From UBA1479 sp040216635 (GTDB lineage: Bacteria > Pseudomonadota > Alphaproteobacteria > Rhodospirillales > Casp-alpha2): DNA of 64,000 bases. Position numbers and translations under genes: made by a program. Where the stretch lies: positions 1-64,000 of the forward strand of contig JAVJOU010000019.1 of the NCBI GenBank assembly GCA_040216635.1, in the 5' to 3' direction. Position 1 is the first letter of the stretch, and the number at the start of each line of letters is the position of its first letter. Below are positions 49,719-57,203 of this stretch, piece after piece. The notes beneath the pieces are model-generated. The model was given only the letters and a program-made list of their open reading frames with translations, was not told the DNA's origin and ran no database searches.

Positions 49719-50651
49719 ATGAGTGCAACGAATTTGGAACTGACGGGCGTTTACGCCGCTGTCCTGACCCCGCAGCATGCGGATTTGAGCCCTGACCACG
49801 ACCGCTTGGCGGCGCATTCCCGCTGGCTGCTTGCCAACGGCTGCGACGGCCTGGGCATTCTGGGCACCACGGGCGAAGCCAATTCGTTCTCCGTCGCCGA
49901 GCGCCTGGAAATTCTCGACAAGCTGGCCGAAAATGGCGTGCCGACCCAGGGCATGATGCCGGGTACCGGCTGCAGCGCCATTCCGGATACGGTTGAAATC
50001 ACCAAGAAAGCGCTGGAAATCGGCGCCGGATCGGTGCTGATGCTGCCGCCGTTCTATTACAAGAACCAGTCCGACGAAGGCCTGTTCGCCGCCTATTCGG
50101 AAGTGATCCAGCGCATCGGCGACGACCGCCTGAAAATCTGCGTCTATCACTTCCCGCAAATGTCGGGCGTGCCGATTTCCATGAACCTGATCGGTATGCT
50201 GCGCAAGGAATACCCGAACACGATTGTCGGCATGAAGGATTCGTCCGGCGTGCTGGAAAACATGCTGACGGCGACCCGAGAATTCCCGGGATTCTGCGTG
50301 TTCTCGGGCGCGGACGACCTGATGCTGCCGGTCCTGCGCGAAGGCGGGGCGGGCTGCATCACGGCTTGTTCCAACATCGGTGCCGACCTGGCACAGGCGG
50401 TTTATTCCGAATACCGGGCCAACGGCGACGACGGCAATGTCGAAGACCTGCAAAAGCCCCTGGCCGCCGTGCGCAAGATCATTTCCGGCTATCCGTTGAT
50501 CCCATCTTTGAAGGCCATGGTCGCCCGCCACACCGGCGACGACGCTTGGCTGAACATGCGCCCGCCGGTCATGGCCATGGACGCGGCCGCGACCCAGCGC
50601 CTGTATCAGGAATACGACGGCGCCGGTCTTTCCATGGCGGAAGCCGCCTGA
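49719..50651 (+). CDS. Dihydrodipicolinate synthase (DapA) family aldolase/lyase
   Basis: A TIM-barrel class I aldolase of 310 residues. The Schiff-base lysine is K173 in VGMKDSSG, and the catalytic tyrosine is Y143 in CVYHFPQMSG. The substrate loop is LGTTGEANSFSVAERLE, matching the GTTGE motif. GVPTQGMMPGTGCSAIPDTVEIT and VLMLPPFYYKNQSDEGL are typical. True DapA is usually about 292 residues and sits in lysine operons; here the neighbours are unrelated, so a catabolic member (for example a sugar-acid or hydroxyproline lyase) is possible. GAAGGAGAAAAACATG gives a strong ribosome-binding site. Confidence 0.82.
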   Translation: MSATNLELTGVYAAVLTPQHADLSPDHDRLAAHSRWLLANGCDGLGILGTTGEANSFSVAERLEILDKLAENGVPTQGMMPGTGCSAIPDTVEITKKALEIGAGSVLMLPPFYYKNQSDEGLFAAYSEVIQRIGDDRLKICVYHFPQMSGVPISMNLIGMLRKEYPNTIVGMKDSSGVLENMLTATREFPGFCVFSGADDLMLPVLREGGAGCITACSNIGADLAQAVYSEYRANGDDGNVEDLQKPLAAVRKIISGYPLIPSLKAMVARHTGDDAWLNMRPPVMAMDAAATQRLYQEYDGAGLSMAEAA

Positions 50652-50652
50652 T

Positions 50653-51411
50653 TTGAGCGACGGCGAAGGCGGCCGGATTCCACCTACCCTGGGCCTCGAC
50701 TTGGACCACCTCATGGAGGCGGTGCCGCTCCGCATTCGCCGCAATCGCCGCGCCAAGCGCCTGATCCTGCGCGCCGACCCGGCAACGGGCGGCGCCGTGG
50801 TCACCTGCCCACCCTGGGTTTCGGATGCCGAGGCCCGGGCCTTTGCCGAAAAACAGGAAGGCTGGATCCGCGACCGGCTGGCCGCGGCCCCTGCCGTCGT
50901 TCCGTTCGGGGACGGCATTGAGATTCCCTTTCTGGGGGATCCGCACCTTATCCGCCACCGCCCCGATGCACGGGGCGGGGTGTGGATCGAGCCCGCGGGC
51001 CTGCCCGGCGACCGGCCGGAAATCCATGTCACGGGGTTGGCCGAACATCTGCCCCGCCGCCTGGGCGATTGGCTGAAACGCGAAGCCCGGCGCCGCATCA
51101 TGCCCAAAGCAGCCGAAGCGGCGGCTCAACTGGACGTTCAATTCGGCCGCGTCACCCTGCGCGATACGCGCAGCCGCTGGGGGTCCTGTGCGGCCAACGG
51201 CAATTTGAGTTTTTCCTGGCGTCTGGTGATGGCGCCGGAACGGGTGTTGAACTACGTCGTCGTGCATGAGGTCGCGCATTTGCGTGAACACAACCACGGC
51301 CCCCGGTTCTGGGCCCTGGTCAAAACCCTGATCGGCGACATAGACGACTGCCGGAACTGGCTTCGGGACGAAGGGGCCGCCCTGCACATGATCGGCGGCC
51401 CGCCGGATTGA
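50653..51411 (+). CDS. YgjP-like metallopeptidase domain protein (DUF45/M48-related)
   Basis: A 252-residue protein with a zinc-peptidase signature H205-E206-VA-H209 in VVHEVAHLREHNHGPRFWALV. Upstream are PLRIRRNRRAKRLILRADPATGG and RDTRSRWGSCAANGNLSFSWRLVMAP, both characteristic of DUF45. Members are linked to UTP pyrophosphatase (E. coli YgjP) or SprT-like proteolysis; the role is unsettled. TTG 50653 is used because it starts one base after the dapA-family stop and no nearer ATG precedes LEDLDHLMEAV-like sequence; an ATG further in (MEAVPLRIRR) is possible. Confidence 0.85.
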   Translation: MSDGEGGRIPPTLGLDLDHLMEAVPLRIRRNRRAKRLILRADPATGGAVVTCPPWVSDAEARAFAEKQEGWIRDRLAAAPAVVPFGDGIEIPFLGDPHLIRHRPDARGGVWIEPAGLPGDRPEIHVTGLAEHLPRRLGDWLKREARRRIMPKAAEAAAQLDVQFGRVTLRDTRSRWGSCAANGNLSFSWRLVMAPERVLNYVVVHEVAHLREHNHGPRFWALVKTLIGDIDDCRNWLRDEGAALHMIGGPPD

Positions 51412-51468
51412 TAATTACATCGCAAGGTTCGGATGGCCGCAAAGACCGGCCTGACGTAGGGTCGTCTT

Positions 51469-52524
51469 ATGGAACAGATGATCACAACCGATGACGACCG
51501 CTGGCGCCGGGTCGCCGATCGCCGGCCAGGCGGCGGCTTCGTCTATGCCGTCATCACCACCGGTATTTACTGCAAGCCCGGCTGTTCATCCCGCCAACCC
51601 AAGCGCACCAACGTGCGGTTTTTCGACACGGGCAACCAGGCGGAAGACGCCGGGTTCCGGCCCTGCAAGCGCTGCCGCCCGGACAGGCAACGCCTGATCG
51701 ACCCACGCCTGGCCGCCGTGGCCGAAGCCTGCCGCCTGATCGAGCATGCGGAAACACCGCCTTCCCTGGACACCTTGGCCGGTGCCACCGGGTACAGCCC
51801 CTTTCACCTGCAACGTACATTCCAAGCCATGGTCGGCGTCAGCCCCAAACAATATGCCGATGCCGTGCGCGCGGAACGCCTGCGCCGGGGCCTGATCGCG
51901 GGCGAAGGCGTGACCGGCGCTCTTTACGGGGCGGGCTATGGGTCGGCTTCCCGCGTTTACGAAAAATCCGATGCCCTTCTGGGCATGACACCCGCCAGCT
52001 ACGCCCAAGGCGGGCGCGGCGCCGACATCCGCTTTGCTCTGGCGGTAAGCCCGCTGGGCCGCGTGCTGGCGGCGGCAACGGAAAAGGGGCTCTGCATGGT
52101 GTCCCTGGGTACCGACGACGATGCCTTGATCTCTGAACTGAGGGACGATTTCCCGCAAGCGGACATTCAACAGGATCACGCGGCCCTTAAACCCGTGATG
52201 GAAGCCGTCCTGCGCCACTTGGAAGACGGCGCGCCCATGGCCGCACTGCCGCTCGACGTGCGGGCGACGGCCTTTCAATGGCAGGTCTGGCAGGCCCTTG
52301 CCGCCATTCCGGTGGGCGAAACGCGGACTTACGGTGAACTTGCCGCCACATTGGGCAAACCTAAGGCCGCCCGCGCCGTGGGCCGGGCCTGTGCCACCAA
52401 TCCGGTATCCCTGGTCATTCCCTGCCATCGGGCGGTCGGCAGCAACGGCTCGCTCACCGGCTACCGTTGGGGGAAAGAGCGCAAGCGGGCCCTGTTGGCG
52501 CGCGAACGCGTCAAAAAAACCTAA
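51469..52524 (+). CDS. ada: Bifunctional Ada protein: DNA alkylation repair methyltransferase and AraC-type regulator
   Basis: A 351-residue protein with three parts. The zinc Ada domain has C35 and C39 in YCKPGCSSRQPKR and PCKRCRPDRQ. The AraC-type HTH is LDTLAGATGYSPFHLQRTFQAMVGVSPKQY. The C-terminal O6-methylguanine methyltransferase has C319 in IPCHRAVGSNGSLTGYRWG. In E. coli, methylation of the N-terminal cysteine turns Ada into an activator of its own regulon. All parts are intact. It is convergent with mmcB, another DNA repair gene, and their stops overlap by four bases. Confidence 0.94.
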   Translation: MEQMITTDDDRWRRVADRRPGGGFVYAVITTGIYCKPGCSSRQPKRTNVRFFDTGNQAEDAGFRPCKRCRPDRQRLIDPRLAAVAEACRLIEHAETPPSLDTLAGATGYSPFHLQRTFQAMVGVSPKQYADAVRAERLRRGLIAGEGVTGALYGAGYGSASRVYEKSDALLGMTPASYAQGGRGADIRFALAVSPLGRVLAAATEKGLCMVSLGTDDDALISELRDDFPQADIQQDHAALKPVMEAVLRHLEDGAPMAALPLDVRATAFQWQVWQALAAIPVGETRTYGELAATLGKPKAARAVGRACATNPVSLVIPCHRAVGSNGSLTGYRWGKERKRALLARERVKKT

Positions 52525-52997
52525 TAGCCCGGCACCCGCACCAACCGGTCCGCCGCCGCACGGGCAAAATTCAATGTCTGCTTGCGCCGGCGATTGCCGT
52601 TAAGGGGTGTTTCCGCCGCCGGGCGCAGCACCGCCCCGTCATGGGCATCGGCCACGATCAGTCCTTTATCACCGGGCAAAGTATCGGCCGGAAATCCGGG
52701 CGGCACCGCGAAATAAAACCAATCACAAAAGGCCGTATATTCGTGCCATTTGCCGTCGGCACGGAAATCTTCGACCGAGGATTTGACCTCGACAAACAGA
52801 AACCGCCCCTGAACGTCGAGCCCGGCCACGTCGACGCGGCGGCGCGACGTCAGCTTAAATTCCACCAGAGGGCTGAACCCCATGCGCCACAGCATGCGCA
52901 CGACGCCCCGGGTCACGCCTTCGGTCAACTGCGGGCGGGGCGCATTGGAAACAATGGTTTCAGAAATAGACAGCATATTGTTCACTATATGTTCCAT
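52521..52997 (-). CDS. mmcB: MmcB family DNA repair protein
   Basis: A 158-residue PD-(D/E)XK-like protein of the MmcB (DUF1052) family, confined mainly to alphaproteobacteria. LTSRRRVDVAGLDVQGRFLFVEVKSSVEDFRAD holds the nuclease-fold core D and E-x-K (EVK). KWHEYTAFCDWFYFAVPPGFPADTLP follows. In Caulobacter, MmcB acts with ImuB/DnaE2 in damage tolerance. The start may be the second Met (MLSISETI), eight codons in. No imuAB or dnaE2 is in the window, but Ada lies immediately downstream. Confidence 0.9.
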   Translation of the reverse strand: MEHIVNNMLSISETIVSNAPRPQLTEGVTRGVVRMLWRMGFSPLVEFKLTSRRRVDVAGLDVQGRFLFVEVKSSVEDFRADGKWHEYTAFCDWFYFAVPPGFPADTLPGDKGLIVADAHDGAVLRPAAETPLNGNRRRKQTLNFARAAADRLVRVPGY

Positions 52998-53077
52998 ATC
53001 GGGTTATTCTGATTACCCGCTTTATGCGGGGCTGGCAAGGCCTTGCCGGAAACCGCCCGGAAGGTTAAGCATCGACC

Positions 53078-53497
53078 ATGCGACAGACGCAACATGAACT
53101 GGACGTGGCCACGGGCGGGCCCGGTCTTTACGAAATCACCCGCGACGTGGATACCTGGGTCCGTGATCAGGGGATGTCGGCCGGGCTGCTGACCGTGTTC
53201 TGCCGGCACACCAGCGCGTCCCTGACCATTCAGGAAAACGCCGACCCGGACGTTTTGCGCGATCTGCAGACCTTTTTCGAACGTCTGGTCAAGGAAGACC
53301 CGGCCCTGTACCGGCACACCGCCGAAGGGCCCGACGACATGCCCGCCCATATCCGCAGCGCCCTGACCAATGTGCAGCTGTCCGTGCCCGTCACGGGCGG
53401 CCGGCCGCAACTGGGCACCTGGCAGGGGATTTATCTGTTCGAACACCGGCACCGGCCCCATCGCCGCCGGGTGCTGCTGCACCTGCAGGGCGAATAA
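53078..53497 (+). CDS. YjbQ family protein
   Basis: A 139-residue UPF0047/YjbQ protein. LTVFCRHTSASLTIQENADPDVLRDLQTFF is the family hallmark, with conserved His in CRHTSAS, and TAEGPDDMPAHIRSALTNVQLSVPV and LGTWQGIYLFEHR follow. Members show thiamine phosphate synthase activity in vitro and are otherwise unexplained. Alone it is a soluble, trimeric-type beta-rich protein. It is followed within six bases by a small membrane protein gene. Confidence 0.9.
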   Translation: MRQTQHELDVATGGPGLYEITRDVDTWVRDQGMSAGLLTVFCRHTSASLTIQENADPDVLRDLQTFFERLVKEDPALYRHTAEGPDDMPAHIRSALTNVQLSVPVTGGRPQLGTWQGIYLFEHRHRPHRRRVLLHLQGE

Positions 53498-53503
53498 GAA
53501 GGA

Positions 53504-53815
53504 ATGGAAATGGATAACAACTGGCTGATCCTGGTCATTGTCTTACTCACGGCGGTTCTGGGCATCATGCTGCGCAATCGGTTCTTTGCCGCCGGCACGC
53601 CGTTCCGCCGCTGGACCGACAGCCGCCTGGCCCCCCTGGCGGCGAAAGCCGCCAAGATTTTCTGTTTCGCAACCCTGGCGATTTGGCTGGCCCTTTGGGT
53701 CTTTGCCGATGCCGACGACCGCACGCGCCTGAACCGGGAATTCAAGGGCCTGATCCAATCCATGGAATGGGGGAAAAAGGACGCGCCGCCCTCAAAGGAA
53801 GGGGGGCAGCCGTGA
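53504..53815 (+). CDS. Small two-helix membrane protein, unknown function
   Basis: A 103-residue protein with an N-terminal transmembrane helix (NWLILVIVLLTAVLGIML) and a second hydrophobic stretch (IFCFATLAIWLALWVFAD), separated by a basic loop. The C-terminus is charged and ends in a low-complexity PPSKEGGQP tail. No family was recognised. AAGGA lies upstream of the start, and two Met codons (53504 and 53510) are candidates. Its stop overlaps the GTG of the TPR/oxygenase gene by four bases, so the two are probably coupled. Confidence 0.65.
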   Translation: MEMDNNWLILVIVLLTAVLGIMLRNRFFAAGTPFRRWTDSRLAPLAAKAAKIFCFATLAIWLALWVFADADDRTRLNREFKGLIQSMEWGKKDAPPSKEGGQP

Positions 53816-55575
53816 AAAAACAGAAACGGCGGCACAACCCGGGCGCGTCGAAAAAGCGCAAGCGCGCAAACATAACTGCTCCCCCATCCAAACCCCGCGT
53901 CAAGCCGAAGCCCCCCTCTCAGTCACCCGCTACCCAGGCGGTGCCCGGGCTCTCGGCCTTTGCCCCGCCGGACGTATCGCAGATCGTCGATCAAGGCCGC
54001 ATGGCGCTTTCGCAAGGGAACTGGCGCCAAGCCCTTCAGGCCGGGCGCGAAGCATTGGCATCCGCCCCGGACGATGCGGATGCGCTTAACGTTACCGGCG
54101 TGGCGGCGTTTCATCTGGGCGACCGGGCGGAAGCCCTGTCTTTGTTCGATACGGCCCTGGCCTTTCACCCGAACCATGGCGAAGCCTTGATGAACCGGGG
54201 CAATGTGCTTAGCGACCTGAGCCGTCTGGACGAAGCCGAGGCCGCCTATCAGGCTGTGCTCACGAATGCGCCCAACCATACGGGGGCCCGGTTCAACCTG
54301 GGCGTCTTGTTCGAAATCTCGGGCCGCTTTCCCGAGGCCGAGGCTTGCTTTCATCGCATTCTGTCGCAGGAACCGGACCACGCCGAAGCACTGTTCCACG
54401 TCGCCAACATCATGAAGGCACGGGGCCGCTTGACGGAAGCGCTCGCCCATTACGATCTGGCGCTCAAGGCCGAACCTCGCCACACCGGAGCCGCCACCAA
54501 CCGGGGGGCCGTGCTGCAGGAACAAGGCAAGCCGCTGGAAGCGCGCGCCGCCTATCACCAGGCACTGGAAATCGATACGGACAATATCGACGCGCGCTAC
54601 AACCTGGGGACCCTGCTGCAGGAAACGGGGCATCCCGAGGACGCCATCAAGGAATACCGCGTGGTCATGGCGCAGGCTCCCGGGCATGCGGGGGCGCAGG
54701 TCAACATCGCCTACGCGCTGCGCGAACTGGGGCAGCTGGAAGAAGCGCTCGCGGCATCTCGCGACGCTCTGCGCCTGGCCCCCGATTACGACAAGGCGCA
54801 GGTCAACCTGGGCGATCTATTGCTGCAGATGGGACAGCCTGACGAGGCCGTGGCGGAAACCGCGAAATACCTGGAAACCCATCCCGGCAATCCCTCGGCC
54901 CTGGCCTTTCAGGCCATCGCTTTGAACGAAGCCGGGGATGACGGTGCCGTCAGGAAACTTTATGACTTTGACCACCTTATGCGCCCTACCGAGGTTTCGC
55001 CGCCCGAAGGCTTCTCATCTGTCACAGACTTCAACGCGGCCCTGGCCGGGCATGTGCGCGGTCACCCGTCCCTGGCCTATGCCCCGACCAGCCATGCGAC
55101 CCGCAAGGGCCGTCATTCCGGTGAATTGACGATCGAGCCCAAGGGCCCCATTGCCGGGCTGGAGCAAGTCATCATGGCGGCGGTCGAGGAATACCGCAGG
55201 GCCCTGCCCGAAGACCCGGACCATCCCTTCCTGGCCCAGCGGCCGGAGAATCTCAGCCTGTCTGTCTGGGGCGTGGTGATGGAGGACCGGGGCCATCAGA
55301 TCGCCCATATCCATCCGGCGGCTTGGCTGTCAGGCGTGTATTATCCGGAAATTCCCGATGTGGTGCGGGACGACGACCCCGAACAACAGGGCTGGATCGA
55401 ATTCGGCCGCCCGCCCGCCGATTTTCATACGAGCAAGGAACCGCTCACCACACGAGTCCGGCCCCGCGAGGGCCTGATGCTGCTGTTCCCCAGCTATATG
55501 TATCACGAGACCGTGCCGTTCCGGGCCCCGGTCGAGCGCATGAGCATCGCCTTCGACGTCATCCCCGGAGATTGA
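53812..55575 (+). CDS. TPR protein with a C-terminal 2-oxoglutarate/Fe(II) oxygenase-like domain
   Basis: A 587-residue protein. A very basic, proline/lysine-rich N-terminus is followed by about ten TPR units from residue 45 to 390 (RFNLGVLFEISGRFPEAEACFHR and similar). The C-terminal 200 residues look like a 2OG-Fe(II) oxygenase. H499 and H501 in AHIHPAAWLSGVYYPEIPD, D472-type acidic positions and the distal H565 in MYHETVPFRAPVERMSIAF could form the iron site and Arg pocket. Proteins of this build hydroxylate protein or lipid substrates in other systems. No substrate is obvious. GTG 53812 overlaps the previous stop by four bases. Confidence 0.7.
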   Translation: MKKQKRRHNPGASKKRKRANITAPPSKPRVKPKPPSQSPATQAVPGLSAFAPPDVSQIVDQGRMALSQGNWRQALQAGREALASAPDDADALNVTGVAAFHLGDRAEALSLFDTALAFHPNHGEALMNRGNVLSDLSRLDEAEAAYQAVLTNAPNHTGARFNLGVLFEISGRFPEAEACFHRILSQEPDHAEALFHVANIMKARGRLTEALAHYDLALKAEPRHTGAATNRGAVLQEQGKPLEARAAYHQALEIDTDNIDARYNLGTLLQETGHPEDAIKEYRVVMAQAPGHAGAQVNIAYALRELGQLEEALAASRDALRLAPDYDKAQVNLGDLLLQMGQPDEAVAETAKYLETHPGNPSALAFQAIALNEAGDDGAVRKLYDFDHLMRPTEVSPPEGFSSVTDFNAALAGHVRGHPSLAYAPTSHATRKGRHSGELTIEPKGPIAGLEQVIMAAVEEYRRALPEDPDHPFLAQRPENLSLSVWGVVMEDRGHQIAHIHPAAWLSGVYYPEIPDVVRDDDPEQQGWIEFGRPPADFHTSKEPLTTRVRPREGLMLLFPSYMYHETVPFRAPVERMSIAFDVIPGD

Positions 55576-55652
55576 AACACATCACCGGGCCGGATACGCC
55601 GGTGCAATAAACCGCGTTTCCGCAAACTCTCCGAGGCTGTTGGCCGCGCATA

Positions 55653-55811
55653 CTATCCGTCGCGCAGTTCCCTTACGCAGACCGCCTGATCGACATAACC
55701 GACCACTGTTTCACGTATTTCGAAACAGTTGATCATGGTCTCATGAACGGAATGGACCTTCGCGTCGAGCGCGCCGCCAACGAGCGTGAGAGTAATCAAG
55801 ACCCAGGCCAT
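55653..55811 (-). CDS. Very small secreted-type protein, 52 residues
   Basis: A short gene with AAGGAG eight bases before ATG 55811, a strong ribosome-binding site. The product MAWVLITLTLVGGALDA is a plausible signal or anchor, followed by KVHSVHETMINCFEIRETVV and AVCVRELRDG with two cysteines. Small proteins of this NCFE.RE...VCV layout appear as uncharacterised genes in alphaproteobacteria, as far as I recall. A longer frame exists upstream but lacks a ribosome-binding site. The spacer after it (55812-55988) has no gene I can support. Confidence 0.5.
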   Translation of the reverse strand: MAWVLITLTLVGGALDAKVHSVHETMINCFEIRETVVGYVDQAVCVRELRDG

Positions 55812-55988
55812 ATGCCGTGCTCCTTGTGATCCGCTCCCACCGACCATTTGGAATAATACCACAAAACTCATAGGGATTTTGATCACAGATCAGAGAGGAC
55901 GCAGAGCCAACAGAATGCGGGTTTTCGCGAAGACGGAGCTATCCACGTCATCTCGAAGTCTTCGTTCACCTGCTCCACTCTGGTCGCC

Positions 55989-57098
55989 CTAGAAAGCCAC
56001 CATGGTCGCGGCTAAAACGCCGAGCCAGTAGTGAAGCAACGTGACCCCCACCAGGTTCTTCTGCTTGAGATAGAGATATCCGAAAATGAAACTCGCGAAG
56101 AACGTGATCACCACGGCGTCGATGCCGAAGGTGATGTGCAGCGATGCGAAAACGGTGCTTGTCAGGAAAATCGAACGATGGCCTTTGGCGTCATCGAGAA
56201 ATTTCTGAAACAAGCCCTGGATAAGACCGCGGGAGCCGACCTCCTGAAACAACGAGTGCGCGAAGTACTGAACAAGGAAAAAGGGATCGATGGTCACCCC
56301 CATATCTTTCCCCGCCGATGGACCCTTGAACCAGACTAGGTAGATCGCCGCCGGAATCGTGAGAAGGATACAGATCCCCAGGGTGTCGCGGAACGACCGC
56401 CAGGCGCCCTCGCGCTTGATGCCCAGGTCCGCCAGCGGAATCTTCATGACCTTGATGACCAGCAAGCAGGGTACGGCCAGGAAAAGAACCGTCTGCCAGG
56501 AGAACCCGGGATCGTAAACGTCCTGAACGTAGTCTTCGGCGACCAGGTAGAACAGCATGGTCGAAATCAGAAAGATGGCGATCGTGAAAACCAGGAAATG
56601 GCCGAACTGATTCTGCAGTTTTGTGATTTCCAACTGCCGTTGCAGGGACGCGACCATGTCGTCGCTCATCGTGCGGGCCCGTTCGGCGACAACGCTGGCC
56701 AGGGCGCATTTCAAGTCACTGATGAATGCGTCCCCCCCGGGAAGAGGAACCAGAGCCCCCGCCGGAATAAGGATGAATTCACAGGGGGTTTCGGCCTTGA
56801 GTGAGGCCGACCGCTCGCCGCCGTCCAGGAAGACCAGTTCGCCCAGCAGCTCGCCCGCCGAAACGGTACTGAGTTCGACAAGGGATTTGTCCGCCAATTC
56901 CCGGACAATGGCCGCGGAGCCGGACACCAGCAGATACAAGGTGGTTCCCAGGTCGCCTTCGCGGAAAACGAATTCGCCAGGTGCAAACGACACCGTTTTT
57001 GAAACGGAGGCTAATGCTTCGATGGTTTCCGGTTTAAGGGCGGCGAAGGTAAGGTTCTTGTCAAACTCATCGACGATGCGTTGGTGTTCGTTTTCCAT
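55989..57098 (-). CDS. Cyclic-nucleotide-binding domain fused to a CPBP-family intramembrane protease
   Basis: A 369-residue fusion. Residues 15-120 form a CRP-type cNMP-binding domain (VSKTVSFAPGEFVFREGDLGTTLYLLVSGSAAI, ELLGELVFLDGGERSASLKAE). About six transmembrane helices follow from residue 160. The CPBP/Abi motif is degenerate at its first Glu: Q285-E286-VGS-R290, then H321 in SLHITFG and H356 in LLHYWLGV. CPBP members are CAAX-type proteases or have lost activity. The fusion would let a cyclic nucleotide or similar ligand gate a membrane protease. It is divergent from the radical SAM gene. Several residues needed for catalysis are present, but activity is uncertain. Confidence 0.85.
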   Translation of the reverse strand: MENEHQRIVDEFDKNLTFAALKPETIEALASVSKTVSFAPGEFVFREGDLGTTLYLLVSGSAAIVRELADKSLVELSTVSAGELLGELVFLDGGERSASLKAETPCEFILIPAGALVPLPGGDAFISDLKCALASVVAERARTMSDDMVASLQRQLEITKLQNQFGHFLVFTIAIFLISTMLFYLVAEDYVQDVYDPGFSWQTVLFLAVPCLLVIKVMKIPLADLGIKREGAWRSFRDTLGICILLTIPAAIYLVWFKGPSAGKDMGVTIDPFFLVQYFAHSLFQEVGSRGLIQGLFQKFLDDAKGHRSIFLTSTVFASLHITFGIDAVVITFFASFIFGYLYLKQKNLVGVTLLHYWLGVLAATMVAF

Positions 57099-57203
57099 GG
57101 AACCTTTGGACCAATCCTGTTTCCAGCGATATTCTATTAATTAACGGTGGGGGTGTCTTTTGAATTTGCACGACCTTGAACCAGGACATACATCTTTCCT
57201 GAG

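Noticed and set aside
55583..55604. A terminator after the TPR/oxygenase gene
   Set aside because: CACCGG and CCGGTG form a 6-bp hairpin, but no U-run follows, so it was not called as an intrinsic terminator.
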